This document shows, in pieces, positions 7,846-16,350 of a stretch of DNA of 64,000 bases. The position numbers were made by a program, and so were the translations under genes. The stretch comes from an uncultured Anaerococcus sp. Lineage in GTDB: Bacteria > Bacillota_A > Clostridia > Tissierellales > Peptoniphilaceae. The notes under the pieces were generated by a model. That model ran no database searches. It worked only from the letters and a program-made list of their open reading frames with translations, and was not told the origin of the DNA. The stretch is from positions 21,233 through 85,232 of the forward strand of contig CABTWT010000001.1 of the NCBI GenBank assembly GCA_902488555.1, written 5' to 3'. Positions within the stretch are counted from its first letter, which is position 1; each line of letters begins with the position of its first letter.

Positions 7846-8785
7846 TCCATATTATTCTATCAGCCAGTACTACAAAGATACCTATGGTGAAAAGGTCTAT
7901 AAACTTCCTGTAAAGCTATCATTGACCTGTCCAAATAGAGACGGAGCCAAATGTTATGGTGGATGTATATTTTGCGGTGATACGGGTGGCTCTTTTGAAA
8001 ATTTGCCATCATACTTAAGTGTAGATGCCCAGCTAAGCCAAAATAAAGATTATATTGGCAGAAGATACAAGGCAAATAAATTTATTGCTTATTTTCAAAA
8101 CTTTACCAATACTTATATGACTTTAGAAGAATTTAAGGAAATAATCAGAGCTTGCGAGAAAGACTACATAGTTGGTGTATCCATATCAACTAGGTCTGAT
8201 TGTGTGAGCGAAGATAAGCTCATTTTTCTTAAAAAATGGAGTGATGAGTATGGTAAGGATATAACTTTTGAGCTAGGCTTACAGACTGCAAATTATAAGA
8301 CCCTAGATATACTAAATAGGGGAGAAACTTTAGCTGAATTCATCGAAGCTTGTAATTTGATTAATAAATACGGTTTTCGTATTTGCACTCATGTTATCTT
8401 ATCTCTACCATGGGATGATATAAGAGATGTCAGACAAACAGCTTTGATAATCAACGCTCTCAATGTTAAGGAAATAAAAATACATTCACTATTTGTTATT
8501 AAGGGTACAAAATTATACCAAATGTACCAAAATAACGAATTTATAATGCCAAGCAAGGAAGAGTATATAGAAAATGTTGTCGAGTTTCTAAGAATCATAG
8601 AGCCTGATGTTGCTGTTCAAAGGCTTGTAGGAAGAGCTCCTAAGGAAGAAACAGCCTTTTGCAATTGGGATACATCTTGGTGGTTAATTAGAGATGAGAT
8701 AATAGAAAAAATGAATAGAAATGGATTTGTCCAAGGGGATAAGTCTCAAAAAGTAGTATTTTATAAAATTAAGGGGGATATTTAA
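7838..8785 (+). CDS. Radical SAM protein, TIGR01212/YtqA type
   Basis: A radical S-adenosylmethionine enzyme of 315 residues. The cluster-binding cysteines are in 'CPNRDGAKCYGGCIFC', containing CxxxCxxC, as in the uncharacterised TIGR01212 group. 'YFQNFTNTY' and 'ISTRSDCV' are also typical of that group, and 'CTHVILSLPWDD' lies in the barrel. The substrate is not established. I start at ATG 7838; TTG at 7835 is the alternative. Neither has a good ribosome site, and the gene overlaps DUF1292 by 8 bases, so it is probably translationally coupled. Confidence 0.9.
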   Translation: MNNPYYSISQYYKDTYGEKVYKLPVKLSLTCPNRDGAKCYGGCIFCGDTGGSFENLPSYLSVDAQLSQNKDYIGRRYKANKFIAYFQNFTNTYMTLEEFKEIIRACEKDYIVGVSISTRSDCVSEDKLIFLKKWSDEYGKDITFELGLQTANYKTLDILNRGETLAEFIEACNLINKYGFRICTHVILSLPWDDIRDVRQTALIINALNVKEIKIHSLFVIKGTKLYQMYQNNEFIMPSKEEYIENVVEFLRIIEPDVAVQRLVGRAPKEETAFCNWDTSWWLIRDEIIEKMNRNGFVQGDKSQKVVFYKIKGDI

Positions 8786-9208
8786 ATGCTTTATTACGTA
8801 ATTGGAGAAGAAGGAACAGGAAAGACACAATATCTAGTTGATGAGGCTAACAAAGAAAAAGAAAACAACATTAATAATATAGTTTTCATCACAACTGATA
8901 AGGATAGAACTAGAATATCTGATCACAAGGTTAGACTCATCAATGCAAAAAGTTACAATATAAACTGCCACTGTGCACTAAAAGGATTCATTGCAGGAAT
9001 CTTGGCTCGTGACTATGATATTGGGAAAGTATATGTAGATGGAATTTACGATATTATAGATTTTGATAAAGAAAAACTTGAGAAACTTACAGACAGTTTA
9101 AGTGAACTATCAGAATATGCAAAAGCAGATATCTACCTTAGTCTAGACTGGTCAAAAGAAGATATTCCTGAGTCAGATAAAGCTACAATAATTGAACTTA
9201 ATCAATAA
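8786..9208 (+). CDS. Small P-loop protein of unknown function
   Basis: 140 residues opening with a Walker A motif, 'GEEGTGKTQYLVDEA'. A possible Walker B-like strand is 'IGKVYVDGIYDI'. Similar short clostridial P-loop proteins exist, sometimes loosely labelled ATPase or PilT-like, but I see no further domain. GGGGG at 8773-8777 serves the ATG, which directly follows the preceding stop. It is the last gene before a terminator, and so the end of the operon that starts with YitT. Confidence 0.75.
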   Translation: MLYYVIGEEGTGKTQYLVDEANKEKENNINNIVFITTDKDRTRISDHKVRLINAKSYNINCHCALKGFIAGILARDYDIGKVYVDGIYDIIDFDKEKLEKLTDSLSELSEYAKADIYLSLDWSKEDIPESDKATIIELNQ

Positions 9209-9220
9209 TTTTGGCAAATG

Positions 9221-9247
9221 ACCGTCTCTAATGAGGCGGTTTTTTAT
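9221..9247 (+). terminator. Terminator after the YitT-cvfB operon
   Basis: ACCGTCTC (9221-9228), loop TAAT, GAGGCGGT (9233-9240) with one G-T wobble pair, then T residues. The T-tract runs almost into the next start codon, and the GAGG of the stem is the only possible ribosome site for that gene. Confidence 0.85.
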
Positions 9248-9248
9248 T

Positions 9249-9794
9249 ATGATGAATGAAAAGGAAAAGCTAAAGTCATTTGAGACATTTAGAAAGGAAA
9301 GCATAGATTTATTGGAAGAATCAAAACTTGATAAACAATCTTTCTTAGATACAAACTTAAATTACATAAATAAACTAGATTTGAAACCTTTTTCCACAAT
9401 TAATAACATAAGCCAAGCCTTATACAATTATCAATACTACAATCTTTTGGCAAAAAAAGTAAATATAGAGGCTAATAAGATTAGTCACAATGAGAAAAAG
9501 AAAAAGAATTATATTAGGTTAATAAATCAAAGAGAAAATTATTATTATCTCAAAGATATAGCTAGCATGAGATTATTAGAAATGATTAATTATGAGGATG
9601 TTGAAAGCTATTTTATTGACCTAAAATCTAGGAGATTAAGAGGTGTAATTTTTGAGATTAATATAAAGTCTATAGACAAGGTAATACTACATTCCAAATC
9701 CAAAGTTTTACTCAAAAAACTTAGAGATAATCATGTATTTGATGAAAGTTTGAGACCATCACTTATTGATTCTTATGTAAATAAATCTTACTAG
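9249..9794 (+). CDS. Conserved hypothetical protein (DUF6648-like)
   Basis: A 181-residue, Lys/Tyr-rich, mainly helical soluble protein. The stretch 'ALYNYQYYNLLAKKVNIEA', followed by 'VESYFIDLKSRRLRG' and 'VILHSKSKVLLKKLRDN', resembles a conserved clostridial protein I recall as DUF6648; no function is known. The frame opens upstream at ATG 9231, but that lies inside a terminator hairpin, so ATG 9249 (or 9252) is more likely. The only Shine-Dalgarno-like sequence is the GAGG in the hairpin, 11 bases away. The rluA-type gene starts one base after its stop. Confidence 0.7.
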   Translation: MMNEKEKLKSFETFRKESIDLLEESKLDKQSFLDTNLNYINKLDLKPFSTINNISQALYNYQYYNLLAKKVNIEANKISHNEKKKKNYIRLINQRENYYYLKDIASMRLLEMINYEDVESYFIDLKSRRLRGVIFEINIKSIDKVILHSKSKVLLKKLRDNHVFDESLRPSLIDSYVNKSY

Positions 9795-9795
9795 T

Positions 9796-10752
9796 ATGAT
9801 TGAAATAACGTTAAACAAAAACCAAGGAAACCAAAGATTTGATCGTTTTCTAAGAAAATATTTTGAAAATGCACCCTTATCTGTTATACAGAAAAATATC
9901 AGAAAAAAGAATTTTAAAATTAATGATAAGAGAGCCAAAGCAGATGACTATGTATATGAAAACGACAAGATAAAGATGTATATATCTGATGAAAATTATG
10001 ATAGATGGCTTACAAAAACTGATTTTAAGGCTAGTGATTTTAATTTAGATATAGTGTATGAAGATAAAAACATTATAATTATGGATAAAGAGTCTGGTCT
10101 TTTGACTCACAGCTCAAAAAAACAAGATTATGGTCATAATTTGGTGGATTATATGTTATCATATTTGTATAAGACAAATCAAGTAGATAAGTCTGATAGA
10201 ACCTTTAATCCAGCTGTAGTAAATAGGCTTGATAGAAATACAGCAGGGCTTATCATCGGTGCAAAAAATGCTGATGCCTTGAGAAGCCTAAATAAAGTTA
10301 TTAGAGAAAATAAGATTTCTAAATACTATCTAACCCTAGTAAATGGTGAAATCAAAGAAGCTTTTACTATAGATACTAGAATATCAAAAAATGAAAATAA
10401 AAATAAGATTAAATCATCCAGAGATGGATCTAGGATAATAACAAATTTTAGACCCTTAGAAACAAATCATAAATATACTTTACTGGAGTGTGAGCTTATA
10501 ACAGGCAAAACCCATCAGATCAGATATTCTCTAAAGAAAAATGGTACTCCTATCATAGGAGATAGAAAGTATGGCGATAAACAGACCAACGATTTTGTAA
10601 GTAAAAGATTTGGTATAAATAATCAAGTTTTACTAGCCTACAAAATAAAATTTGATGATATTGATAAGATAAATTATCTAAAAGATAAAGTCTTTAAGTC
10701 AAAGAAAATCGATGATATAGAAAAATTAAAGAATGCACTATTTAAAATATAG
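9796..10752 (+). CDS. RluA-family pseudouridine synthase
   Basis: Converts uridines in rRNA or tRNA to pseudouridine. The 318 residues contain an N-terminal S4 RNA-binding domain ('RFLRKYFENAPLSVIQKNIR') and the catalytic domain with 'VVNRLDRNTAGLIIGAK'. The catalytic Asp of the RLD motif is present; the preceding His of the common HRLD is Asn, a variant seen in clostridial members. 'LITGKTHQIRYSLKKNG' is the late RluA motif. Which uridine it modifies cannot be told from the sequence. The ROK kinase gene follows after 9 bases. Confidence 0.92.
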   Translation: MIEITLNKNQGNQRFDRFLRKYFENAPLSVIQKNIRKKNFKINDKRAKADDYVYENDKIKMYISDENYDRWLTKTDFKASDFNLDIVYEDKNIIIMDKESGLLTHSSKKQDYGHNLVDYMLSYLYKTNQVDKSDRTFNPAVVNRLDRNTAGLIIGAKNADALRSLNKVIRENKISKYYLTLVNGEIKEAFTIDTRISKNENKNKIKSSRDGSRIITNFRPLETNHKYTLLECELITGKTHQIRYSLKKNGTPIIGDRKYGDKQTNDFVSKRFGINNQVLLAYKIKFDDIDKINYLKDKVFKSKKIDDIEKLKNALFKI

Positions 10753-10761
10753 GAGAATTTA

Positions 10762-11664
10762 ATGGACAAAGTAATAGGAATAGACTTAGGTGGTACAAAA
10801 ATTAATGCATGTCTTATTGACCAAGACGGCAATATCGTTGAGAGAAATAGCATAGAAACTGAAGCTAAAAAAGGAAGAGATGTTGTTTTATCAAATATTA
10901 GAAAGGCTATATATGGTCTTGATTTTAAAGAAGCAAAAGCTATTGGTATTGGAACCCCTGGCTTTATAGATTCAGAAAATGGAGTTGTAACCTTTGCTGG
11001 GAACATAGATGGCTGGACTGGACTTAACTTAAAAGAAGCTGTAGAAACATTTGTCGATGTGCCTGTATTCGTAGAAAATGATGCAAACATTGCCCTAGTT
11101 GCTGAAAAATGGATTGGAGCAGCTCAAAATGCCAAAGATATAGTAATGATTACTCTTGGTACTGGCTTAGGTGGGGCAGTATATAACGAAAAGGGAGGGT
11201 TATTGGCAGGGTCTCATTTCCAAGGTGCTGAGCTTGGACACATGATCTTATACCCAGGTGGAGATTATTGTACATGTGGCCAACATGGATGTGCAGAAGC
11301 ATACTGTGCAGGAACAGCCCTAGGAAAAACTTACAAAAAACTTACTGGAGAAGATTTGACTGGTGAAGAAATTCTATCTAGAGTTGATGAAGATCCAAAG
11401 GCTATGGAAGTTCTTGAAACCTATCAAAGCAACTTAGCTTATTACTTGACAAGTCTAAGAAATATCTTTGATCCAGAAGTCATTGTAATAGGTGGTGGAG
11501 TTATCAATTCCAAAGAAATTTGGTGGGATGGAATGATTGAAAAATTCAATGATTATTGTAACAACACCCTAAATATAAGTGTTATACCAGCTAAGTTCTT
11601 GAATGATTCAGGAGTAATAGGTGCAGGGAAAATTGCCTTTGAAAGGATGAGCAATGGAAAATAA
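10762..11664 (+). CDS. ROK family glucokinase
   Basis: Phosphorylates glucose (or a related hexose) with ATP. In 300 residues: N-terminal phosphate loop 'IDLGGTKINACLI', 'VENDANIALVAE' at the sugar site, the ROK zinc motif 'CTCGQHGCAEAYCAG', and 'VIGGGVINSKE' late. The zinc motif is complete, with CxCGxxGCxE spacing. Glucokinase is the commonest role for Firmicute members, but fructokinase or N-acetylmannosamine kinase cannot be excluded. AGGAG at 10752-10756 precedes the ATG. The response regulator gene starts 11 bases before its stop. Confidence 0.88.
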   Translation: MDKVIGIDLGGTKINACLIDQDGNIVERNSIETEAKKGRDVVLSNIRKAIYGLDFKEAKAIGIGTPGFIDSENGVVTFAGNIDGWTGLNLKEAVETFVDVPVFVENDANIALVAEKWIGAAQNAKDIVMITLGTGLGGAVYNEKGGLLAGSHFQGAELGHMILYPGGDYCTCGQHGCAEAYCAGTALGKTYKKLTGEDLTGEEILSRVDEDPKAMEVLETYQSNLAYYLTSLRNIFDPEVIVIGGGVINSKEIWWDGMIEKFNDYCNNTLNISVIPAKFLNDSGVIGAGKIAFERMSNGK

Positions 11665-12352
11665 TAAGGTTTTAATCCTTGATGATGAAAGTTCAATAAG
11701 ACAATTTATGAAAATAAATTTGGAGTACCAAGGATATCAAACTTGTGAGGCAGCTACAGGAGAAGAAGCCATAAAGGTTTTTGAAGAGGAAAATCCAGCT
11801 GTAGCCATACTAGATGTTATGCTGCCAGGTATATCTGGTTATGAAGTTTGCCAGGCTATAAGGGAAAAATCTCCAAAGGTTGGCATTATTATGGTTTCTG
11901 CCAAAAGCCAAGATATTGATAAGATTTTGGGCCTAGAAAGAGGGGCTGATGATTATATAATAAAACCTTTCAACCCACAAGAGTTAATACTAAGAGTCAG
12001 ATCATTGATGAGAAGGGTCAACTTAACAGAAGCAGTCGAGGATAAAAAAGAAAGAAACTCTATTTCTGATGGGCCTTTTACTCTAGACATATATGCAAAA
12101 ACTTTCTATAAGAATGACAAAGAAGTAGATGTCACTCCAACAGAGTTTACAATTCTTAAAAACTTTATAGAATCCAAAGGAAAAGCTATGACTCGTGATG
12201 AGATTATGGCTCAAACTTGGGGTGAGAATTATAGCAATGATACAAAAATAGTTGATGTAAACATAAGAAGAATAAGATCAAAAATAGAAGAAGACCCAGC
12301 AAAACCTCAATATATAGAAACTGTCTGGGGAACAGGTTATAGATGGAAATAA
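11654..12352 (+). CDS. OmpR/PhoB-family response regulator
   Basis: A DNA-binding response regulator of 232 residues. The receiver domain (1-120) has the acidic pair in 'LILDDE', the phosphoacceptor Asp54 in 'AILDVMLPG' and the Lys in 'IIKPFNP'. The C-terminal winged helix (about 135-232) shows 'LTPTEF'-like 'VTPTEFTILKNFIE' and 'VDVNIRRIRSKIE', ending 'VWGTGYRWK'. It overlaps the histidine kinase gene by 10 bases, so the pair is cognate. The target genes are unknown; the downstream lipoprotein is the obvious functional partner. Confidence 0.95.
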   Translation: MENNKVLILDDESSIRQFMKINLEYQGYQTCEAATGEEAIKVFEEENPAVAILDVMLPGISGYEVCQAIREKSPKVGIIMVSAKSQDIDKILGLERGADDYIIKPFNPQELILRVRSLMRRVNLTEAVEDKKERNSISDGPFTLDIYAKTFYKNDKEVDVTPTEFTILKNFIESKGKAMTRDEIMAQTWGENYSNDTKIVDVNIRRIRSKIEEDPAKPQYIETVWGTGYRWK

Positions 12353-13785
12353 AAAATAATTATAATATAAATATTAATAATTCATACAGGTCAACAATTA
12401 TTAGATTTATAATGTTTTTTGTAATTACTGTTGTCATTGGTTTTGAAATATTTGCCTACAATAGTATCCAAAATTACTACAAGCAAAACCTGGTTGGTTC
12501 TATGCTTAACCAAGCTAAGATTAATCAGCTTATATTTGACAATTATACAAATAAGTATGATTTGTCGGATATTATAATTGGTGATAAAAATGCCTTTTAT
12601 AGAGGAAATGTAAGTCAGGTCCAAATACTAGACAATTCTGGCATCGTGTTGTTTGATTCGCAAGCATCTGATGAAGTAGGATCTCAGTTGATGAAAGCTG
12701 ATGTCCTTTCCTCAAAAGAAGGTAAACAGGGTATTTACAAATCCTACAATGAGAAAACGAAAGAAGAAGTGCTATCTATTAGCTATCCTTTAATGGTAAA
12801 TGATCAACAAGCTGGAATTCTAAGACTAACTTCATCGTTAAACAAGGTAAAGCAAAGAGTTAAAGCTGATATGTTTTTTTATTTTTTATTTGGAATTTTT
12901 GTATTAATAGGAGCTTATTTCCTATCACTTGTTGCTTCTAAAAAGTTGGTTGAACCTATATTAAAGTTAATTGATGTATCAGAAAAGTTAGCCCAGGGTG
13001 ATTTTGATGCCAAGGCAGAAGTTACTGGTAAAGATGAGCTTTCGAAACTAGGCCGAACCCTCAATTTTATGAGCGAAAATATAGTTAGAAGAGAAGATAT
13101 GAAAAATGAATTTATATCTTCAGTATCTCATGAACTTAGAACTCCACTTACATCCATTAAGGGATGGGCTATCACTCTCCAATCAAAAGAAATTCAAAAC
13201 GATAGTGATATGCTCAACCAAGGGCTAAGCATAATCGAAAGTGAAGGCGATAGACTTTCTATGATGGTGGAAGATTTGCTAGACTTCTCAAGACTTCAAT
13301 CAAGTAAATTTAAGTATGATAAGAAAAATATAGATATAGTAGAACTTGTCAAAGAAGTACACACCCAGCTAAGTCCTAGGGCCAATAATGAGGATATAAA
13401 TTTTACCTTCACTACTGTTTATAAGACACTTATGGTATATGCAGATAAAAATAGAATGAAAGAAGTCTTTATAAATATAATCGACAATGCCATCAAATTT
13501 ACCAACAAGGATGGCAACATTGATATATTAATTGAAGTTAATCAAGACAAAATATCTATTAGCATTACTGATGACGGTGAAGGAATAAAAGAAGACGAAA
13601 TAGCATATGTTGCTAGTAAGTTCTACAAAGGATCTTCTTCCAAATCTCAAACGGGTCTTGGTCTTTCCATTTGTGAAGAGATTATCAAGGCTCATGATGG
13701 TAATATGATTATAAAAAGTAAGTATGGATCTGGCACTTCAGTTATTGTAGAAATTCCGAGGTTAAATGATGAAAAAGACAATTAG
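12343..13785 (+). CDS. Membrane sensor histidine kinase
   Basis: 480 residues. Transmembrane segments lie at about 19-39 and 177-199, enclosing an extracellular sensor of roughly 135 residues that looks PAS/Cache-like ('VQILDNSGIVLFDSQ'). A HAMP domain follows ('LVEPILKLIDVSEKLAQGDF'), then the HisKA dimerisation domain with phospho-His263 in 'SVSHELRTPLTSIKGW', and the ATPase domain with N box 'DNAIKFTNKDG', 'DDGEGI' and 'TGLGLSI'. All kinase motifs are intact. The architecture is like WalK, but there is no PAS domain after HAMP. Its 3' end overlaps the lipoprotein gene. Confidence 0.93.
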   Translation: MEIKNNYNININNSYRSTIIRFIMFFVITVVIGFEIFAYNSIQNYYKQNLVGSMLNQAKINQLIFDNYTNKYDLSDIIIGDKNAFYRGNVSQVQILDNSGIVLFDSQASDEVGSQLMKADVLSSKEGKQGIYKSYNEKTKEEVLSISYPLMVNDQQAGILRLTSSLNKVKQRVKADMFFYFLFGIFVLIGAYFLSLVASKKLVEPILKLIDVSEKLAQGDFDAKAEVTGKDELSKLGRTLNFMSENIVRREDMKNEFISSVSHELRTPLTSIKGWAITLQSKEIQNDSDMLNQGLSIIESEGDRLSMMVEDLLDFSRLQSSKFKYDKKNIDIVELVKEVHTQLSPRANNEDINFTFTTVYKTLMVYADKNRMKEVFINIIDNAIKFTNKDGNIDILIEVNQDKISISITDDGEGIKEDEIAYVASKFYKGSSSKSQTGLGLSICEEIIKAHDGNMIIKSKYGSGTSVIVEIPRLNDEKDN

Positions 13786-15250
13786 AATTTTTTGTTTATT
13801 TGTTATTGGAATAATTTTATCAGCCTGCAATAAGAATTCGCCAGAAGAGCTAAATGATTTGATAGTAACACCTGAACTTACATCGCCAATTCTAGAAGGA
13901 ACATGGCAAGTTACCAAAGTCGAAGAGATTACTGGTGTAAGTAATACTAAGCCTCCAGAAATTGGAGATAGGCTTTATATCAACAAAGACCTTGTTGCTA
14001 TAAACAATGAATATGCTTATCCACCATCTTTTAGCTCAAAATATGTAAATCTCAATAAGTACTTGGAAAATAGAGGGTATTCATTTGACAATATTGATAT
14101 AAATGAAAATGTCGTAGTGGTCAATGCATCAGAGGGGCAATTCTTTTCAAGAGATTTTGTTAAAAGAAGCGATGAAGAAATATTTTATATAGCTGATAAT
14201 AATTTAGTTTACCTATCTAAGGTTGCTGATGATGTCGACGCAGATATAATAAATTCTTACGAAGAAATTGCCAAAGATGATAGAGACCATGAAAGTCACG
14301 ATTCATCTACCATGGAGGATACCTCTTTACTCCTTGGAGTAAGGGAGAGAACAGACCTATCAAACAATCAAGTGGAGTACAACTACTATACTTATCTTAT
14401 TAAAATACCAAAAGATAAAAACATCAAATATCTTAAAGCTAATGACATATTTTTGCGTGGTCAAGATGAGTTTTGGAAAGTTAGAAGCAAGAAAAGTACT
14501 CTAAGTGGCCTATATGATAATATAGAAGCCTTTCCAGTAAGATTAGAAGAAAAGATGGATGATCAGGCTAATATTGATAGATATTCTTTTAAAGACTTTG
14601 ATATGAACATAAGGTTAACTTTTGTAGACAAAAACTATATATCATTCTCTTATCAAAGACAATTGTTTGACAACACCATCAACAAATATGGTTTTGTTGC
14701 TACAAATGAATTGGAGGATAATAGACTTATAACTATAGATGAGTTTACTGGTGATAAGGATGCCTATGAACAATTTGAGTATATGGTAGTAAACGAAGCT
14801 ACTAACCTGGACTCTAAGATAGAGCCATCTGATATTAAAATTGATAGCACAAACTTTGGCTTGGTAAGAGATTCGGGATCTTGGGTTAGCCAAACATCTA
14901 TATATACTGAAAATAACTTGCTCAAAGCAGCTACTCAGATTCCAATGAGAAATTATGTAGAAGAAGATACACAAAGCAATTCTAATATTACCAGAGACCA
15001 AGTGAGAAATATAAATAATCAATTTATAGATTATCACATATTAAACAATGGTAATTATATAGTAATTCAAAGTGCAGATGAGATATTAATCCATGATATT
15101 GATAATGGAAATATAGAAAAGGAACCGCTTTTCTCTATACCAACACCAAATTCAACCGCATTTATTTCAATAGATCAGCAAAGTGGACAAAATGCCGATA
15201 CTTTAAACCAGGCATTTGTAAACAACAATAAAATTATAGAAAGTAATTAG
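13769..15250 (+). CDS. Lipoprotein co-encoded with a two-component system, unknown function
   Basis: 493 residues. The signal peptide ends in the lipobox 'LSAC' with Cys20, so the protein is anchored outside the membrane. The mature part opens 'LEGTWQVTKVEEITG' and shows repeated short beta-strand-like blocks ('LYINKDLVAINNEY', 'VYLSKVADD', 'NIRLTFVDKNYISFSY'), without a domain I recognise. The overlap with the kinase gene suggests an accessory sensor or a factor acting on the kinase, comparable in position to YycH/YycI but unrelated in sequence. ATG 13769 is 7 bases after GAGG; ATG 13766 is the alternative. No terminator is visible after it. Confidence 0.75.
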   Translation: MKKTIRIFCLFVIGIILSACNKNSPEELNDLIVTPELTSPILEGTWQVTKVEEITGVSNTKPPEIGDRLYINKDLVAINNEYAYPPSFSSKYVNLNKYLENRGYSFDNIDINENVVVVNASEGQFFSRDFVKRSDEEIFYIADNNLVYLSKVADDVDADIINSYEEIAKDDRDHESHDSSTMEDTSLLLGVRERTDLSNNQVEYNYYTYLIKIPKDKNIKYLKANDIFLRGQDEFWKVRSKKSTLSGLYDNIEAFPVRLEEKMDDQANIDRYSFKDFDMNIRLTFVDKNYISFSYQRQLFDNTINKYGFVATNELEDNRLITIDEFTGDKDAYEQFEYMVVNEATNLDSKIEPSDIKIDSTNFGLVRDSGSWVSQTSIYTENNLLKAATQIPMRNYVEEDTQSNSNITRDQVRNINNQFIDYHILNNGNYIVIQSADEILIHDIDNGNIEKEPLFSIPTPNSTAFISIDQQSGQNADTLNQAFVNNNKIIESN

Positions 15251-15255
15251 ATTTA

Positions 15256-15284
15256 TTGAAAGAGATAAGCTAAAATGTTATTAT
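15256..15284 (+). promoter_or_regulatory. Promoter of rdgB
   Basis: TTGAAA (15256-15261), 17-base spacer, TATTAT (15279-15284) with an upstream TG at 15276-15277, i.e. an extended -10. It lies in the 47-base gap after the lipoprotein gene. Confidence 0.7.
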
Positions 15285-15297
15285 AAAAGGAGCAAAT

Positions 15298-15873
15298 ATG
15301 ACCCTATTATTCGCAACGGGAAACATAGATAAATTAAAACAAGTAGAACTTATGATTGAAAATTTAAAGTCACCAAAGGACTTTGATTTAGAAGATATAG
15401 ATGTAGTGGAAGATGGGAAAAGTCTAAAAGAAAATGCTTATAAAAAAGCAAAAACCTACTTTGATCTAACAAAGGTCCCAACTATATCTGATGATACAGG
15501 ACTATTTGTAGAGGCCTTGGATAATAGACCTGGCATATATGCTCATAGGTATGCAGGAGAAGATGCGACCTATAAGGATAATAGGGATAAACTACTTTCA
15601 GAACTCAAAGATAAAGACAATAGAGATGCATATTTTAAGACCATTGTTTGTTATATTGATGAAAATGGTAAAGATTATTACTTTGAGGGAGTGCTTTTAG
15701 GCACAATTACTAAAGAGGAAATTGGTCAATATGAATTTGGCTACGATCAGATATTTTTACCAAAGGGGTCAGACCGAACTTTAGGCCAGATGACAGAAAA
15801 AGAGATTAACAAAATATCTCATAGATCAAAAGCTATTGAAAACTTTGTTAAATTTTATAAAGAGCACATATGA
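15298..15873 (+). CDS. rdgB: XTP/dITP diphosphatase (HAM1/RdgB)
   Basis: Hydrolyses deaminated purine nucleotides (dITP, XTP) to monophosphates and keeps them out of nucleic acids. In 191 residues, the substrate loop is 'FATGNIDKLKQVE', the catalytic acidic region 'TISDDTGLFVEAL' with 'GIYAHRYAG', and the late motifs 'GYDQIFLP' and 'ISHRSKAI'. AGGAG at 15289-15293 precedes the ATG. The stop overlaps the phosphoesterase start by 4 bases (ATGA), as this pair often does in Firmicutes. Confidence 0.96.
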   Translation: MTLLFATGNIDKLKQVELMIENLKSPKDFDLEDIDVVEDGKSLKENAYKKAKTYFDLTKVPTISDDTGLFVEALDNRPGIYAHRYAGEDATYKDNRDKLLSELKDKDNRDAYFKTIVCYIDENGKDYYFEGVLLGTITKEEIGQYEFGYDQIFLPKGSDRTLGQMTEKEINKISHRSKAIENFVKFYKEHI

Positions 15874-16340
15874 AAGTATTAGTTACGTCAGATACCCACG
15901 GAAATTATGGTCTAATTAGCGATTATATTTTGGAAAATGAAGATATTGATCTTTTGATACACGCTGGAGATGGTGTAGAAGATGTCGAAAATATCCACAT
16001 TGAAACCGACATATCCTATTTTGTAGTAAAAGGAAATAATGATTTCTTCTCAAATGAATCTTATGATAAAATAATTGATATAGAAAATCAGAGGATTTTT
16101 TTAAGTCATGGTCACAAGTATAGTGTTGATTATACTTATGATAAGCTTATAGAAAAAGCAAAAGAAAATAAGTGTAACATTATAATCCATGGCCATACCC
16201 ATGTATATGTTAATAAGTATATAGATCATATACTAATACTAAATCCAGGAACAATATTTTTGCCTAGAGATAATAATCCAGGTTTCTTGATAATGAACAT
16301 AGTAGATGACAATATAGATATAAAAAGAATAAGTGTATAA
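15870..16340 (+). CDS. YfcE/MJ0936-family metallophosphoesterase
   Basis: A calcineurin-like phosphodiesterase of 156 residues. All metal motifs are visible: 'SDTHGN' near the start, 'HAGDGVED', 'VKGNND', 'LSHGHKY' and 'HGHTH'. Family members cleave artificial phosphodiesters; the natural substrate is unsettled. Coupled to rdgB by a 4-base overlap, and followed 10 bases later by a membrane protein gene. Confidence 0.92.
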   Translation: MKVLVTSDTHGNYGLISDYILENEDIDLLIHAGDGVEDVENIHIETDISYFVVKGNNDFFSNESYDKIIDIENQRIFLSHGHKYSVDYTYDKLIEKAKENKCNIIIHGHTHVYVNKYIDHILILNPGTIFLPRDNNPGFLIMNIVDDNIDIKRISV

Positions 16341-16350
16341 AGGAGATTCG

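Noticed and set aside
10222..10240. His to Asn change in the RluA HRLD motif
   Set aside because: The catalytic Asp is retained, and NRLD is a known variant among clostridial RluA proteins, so it is not evidence of inactivity.
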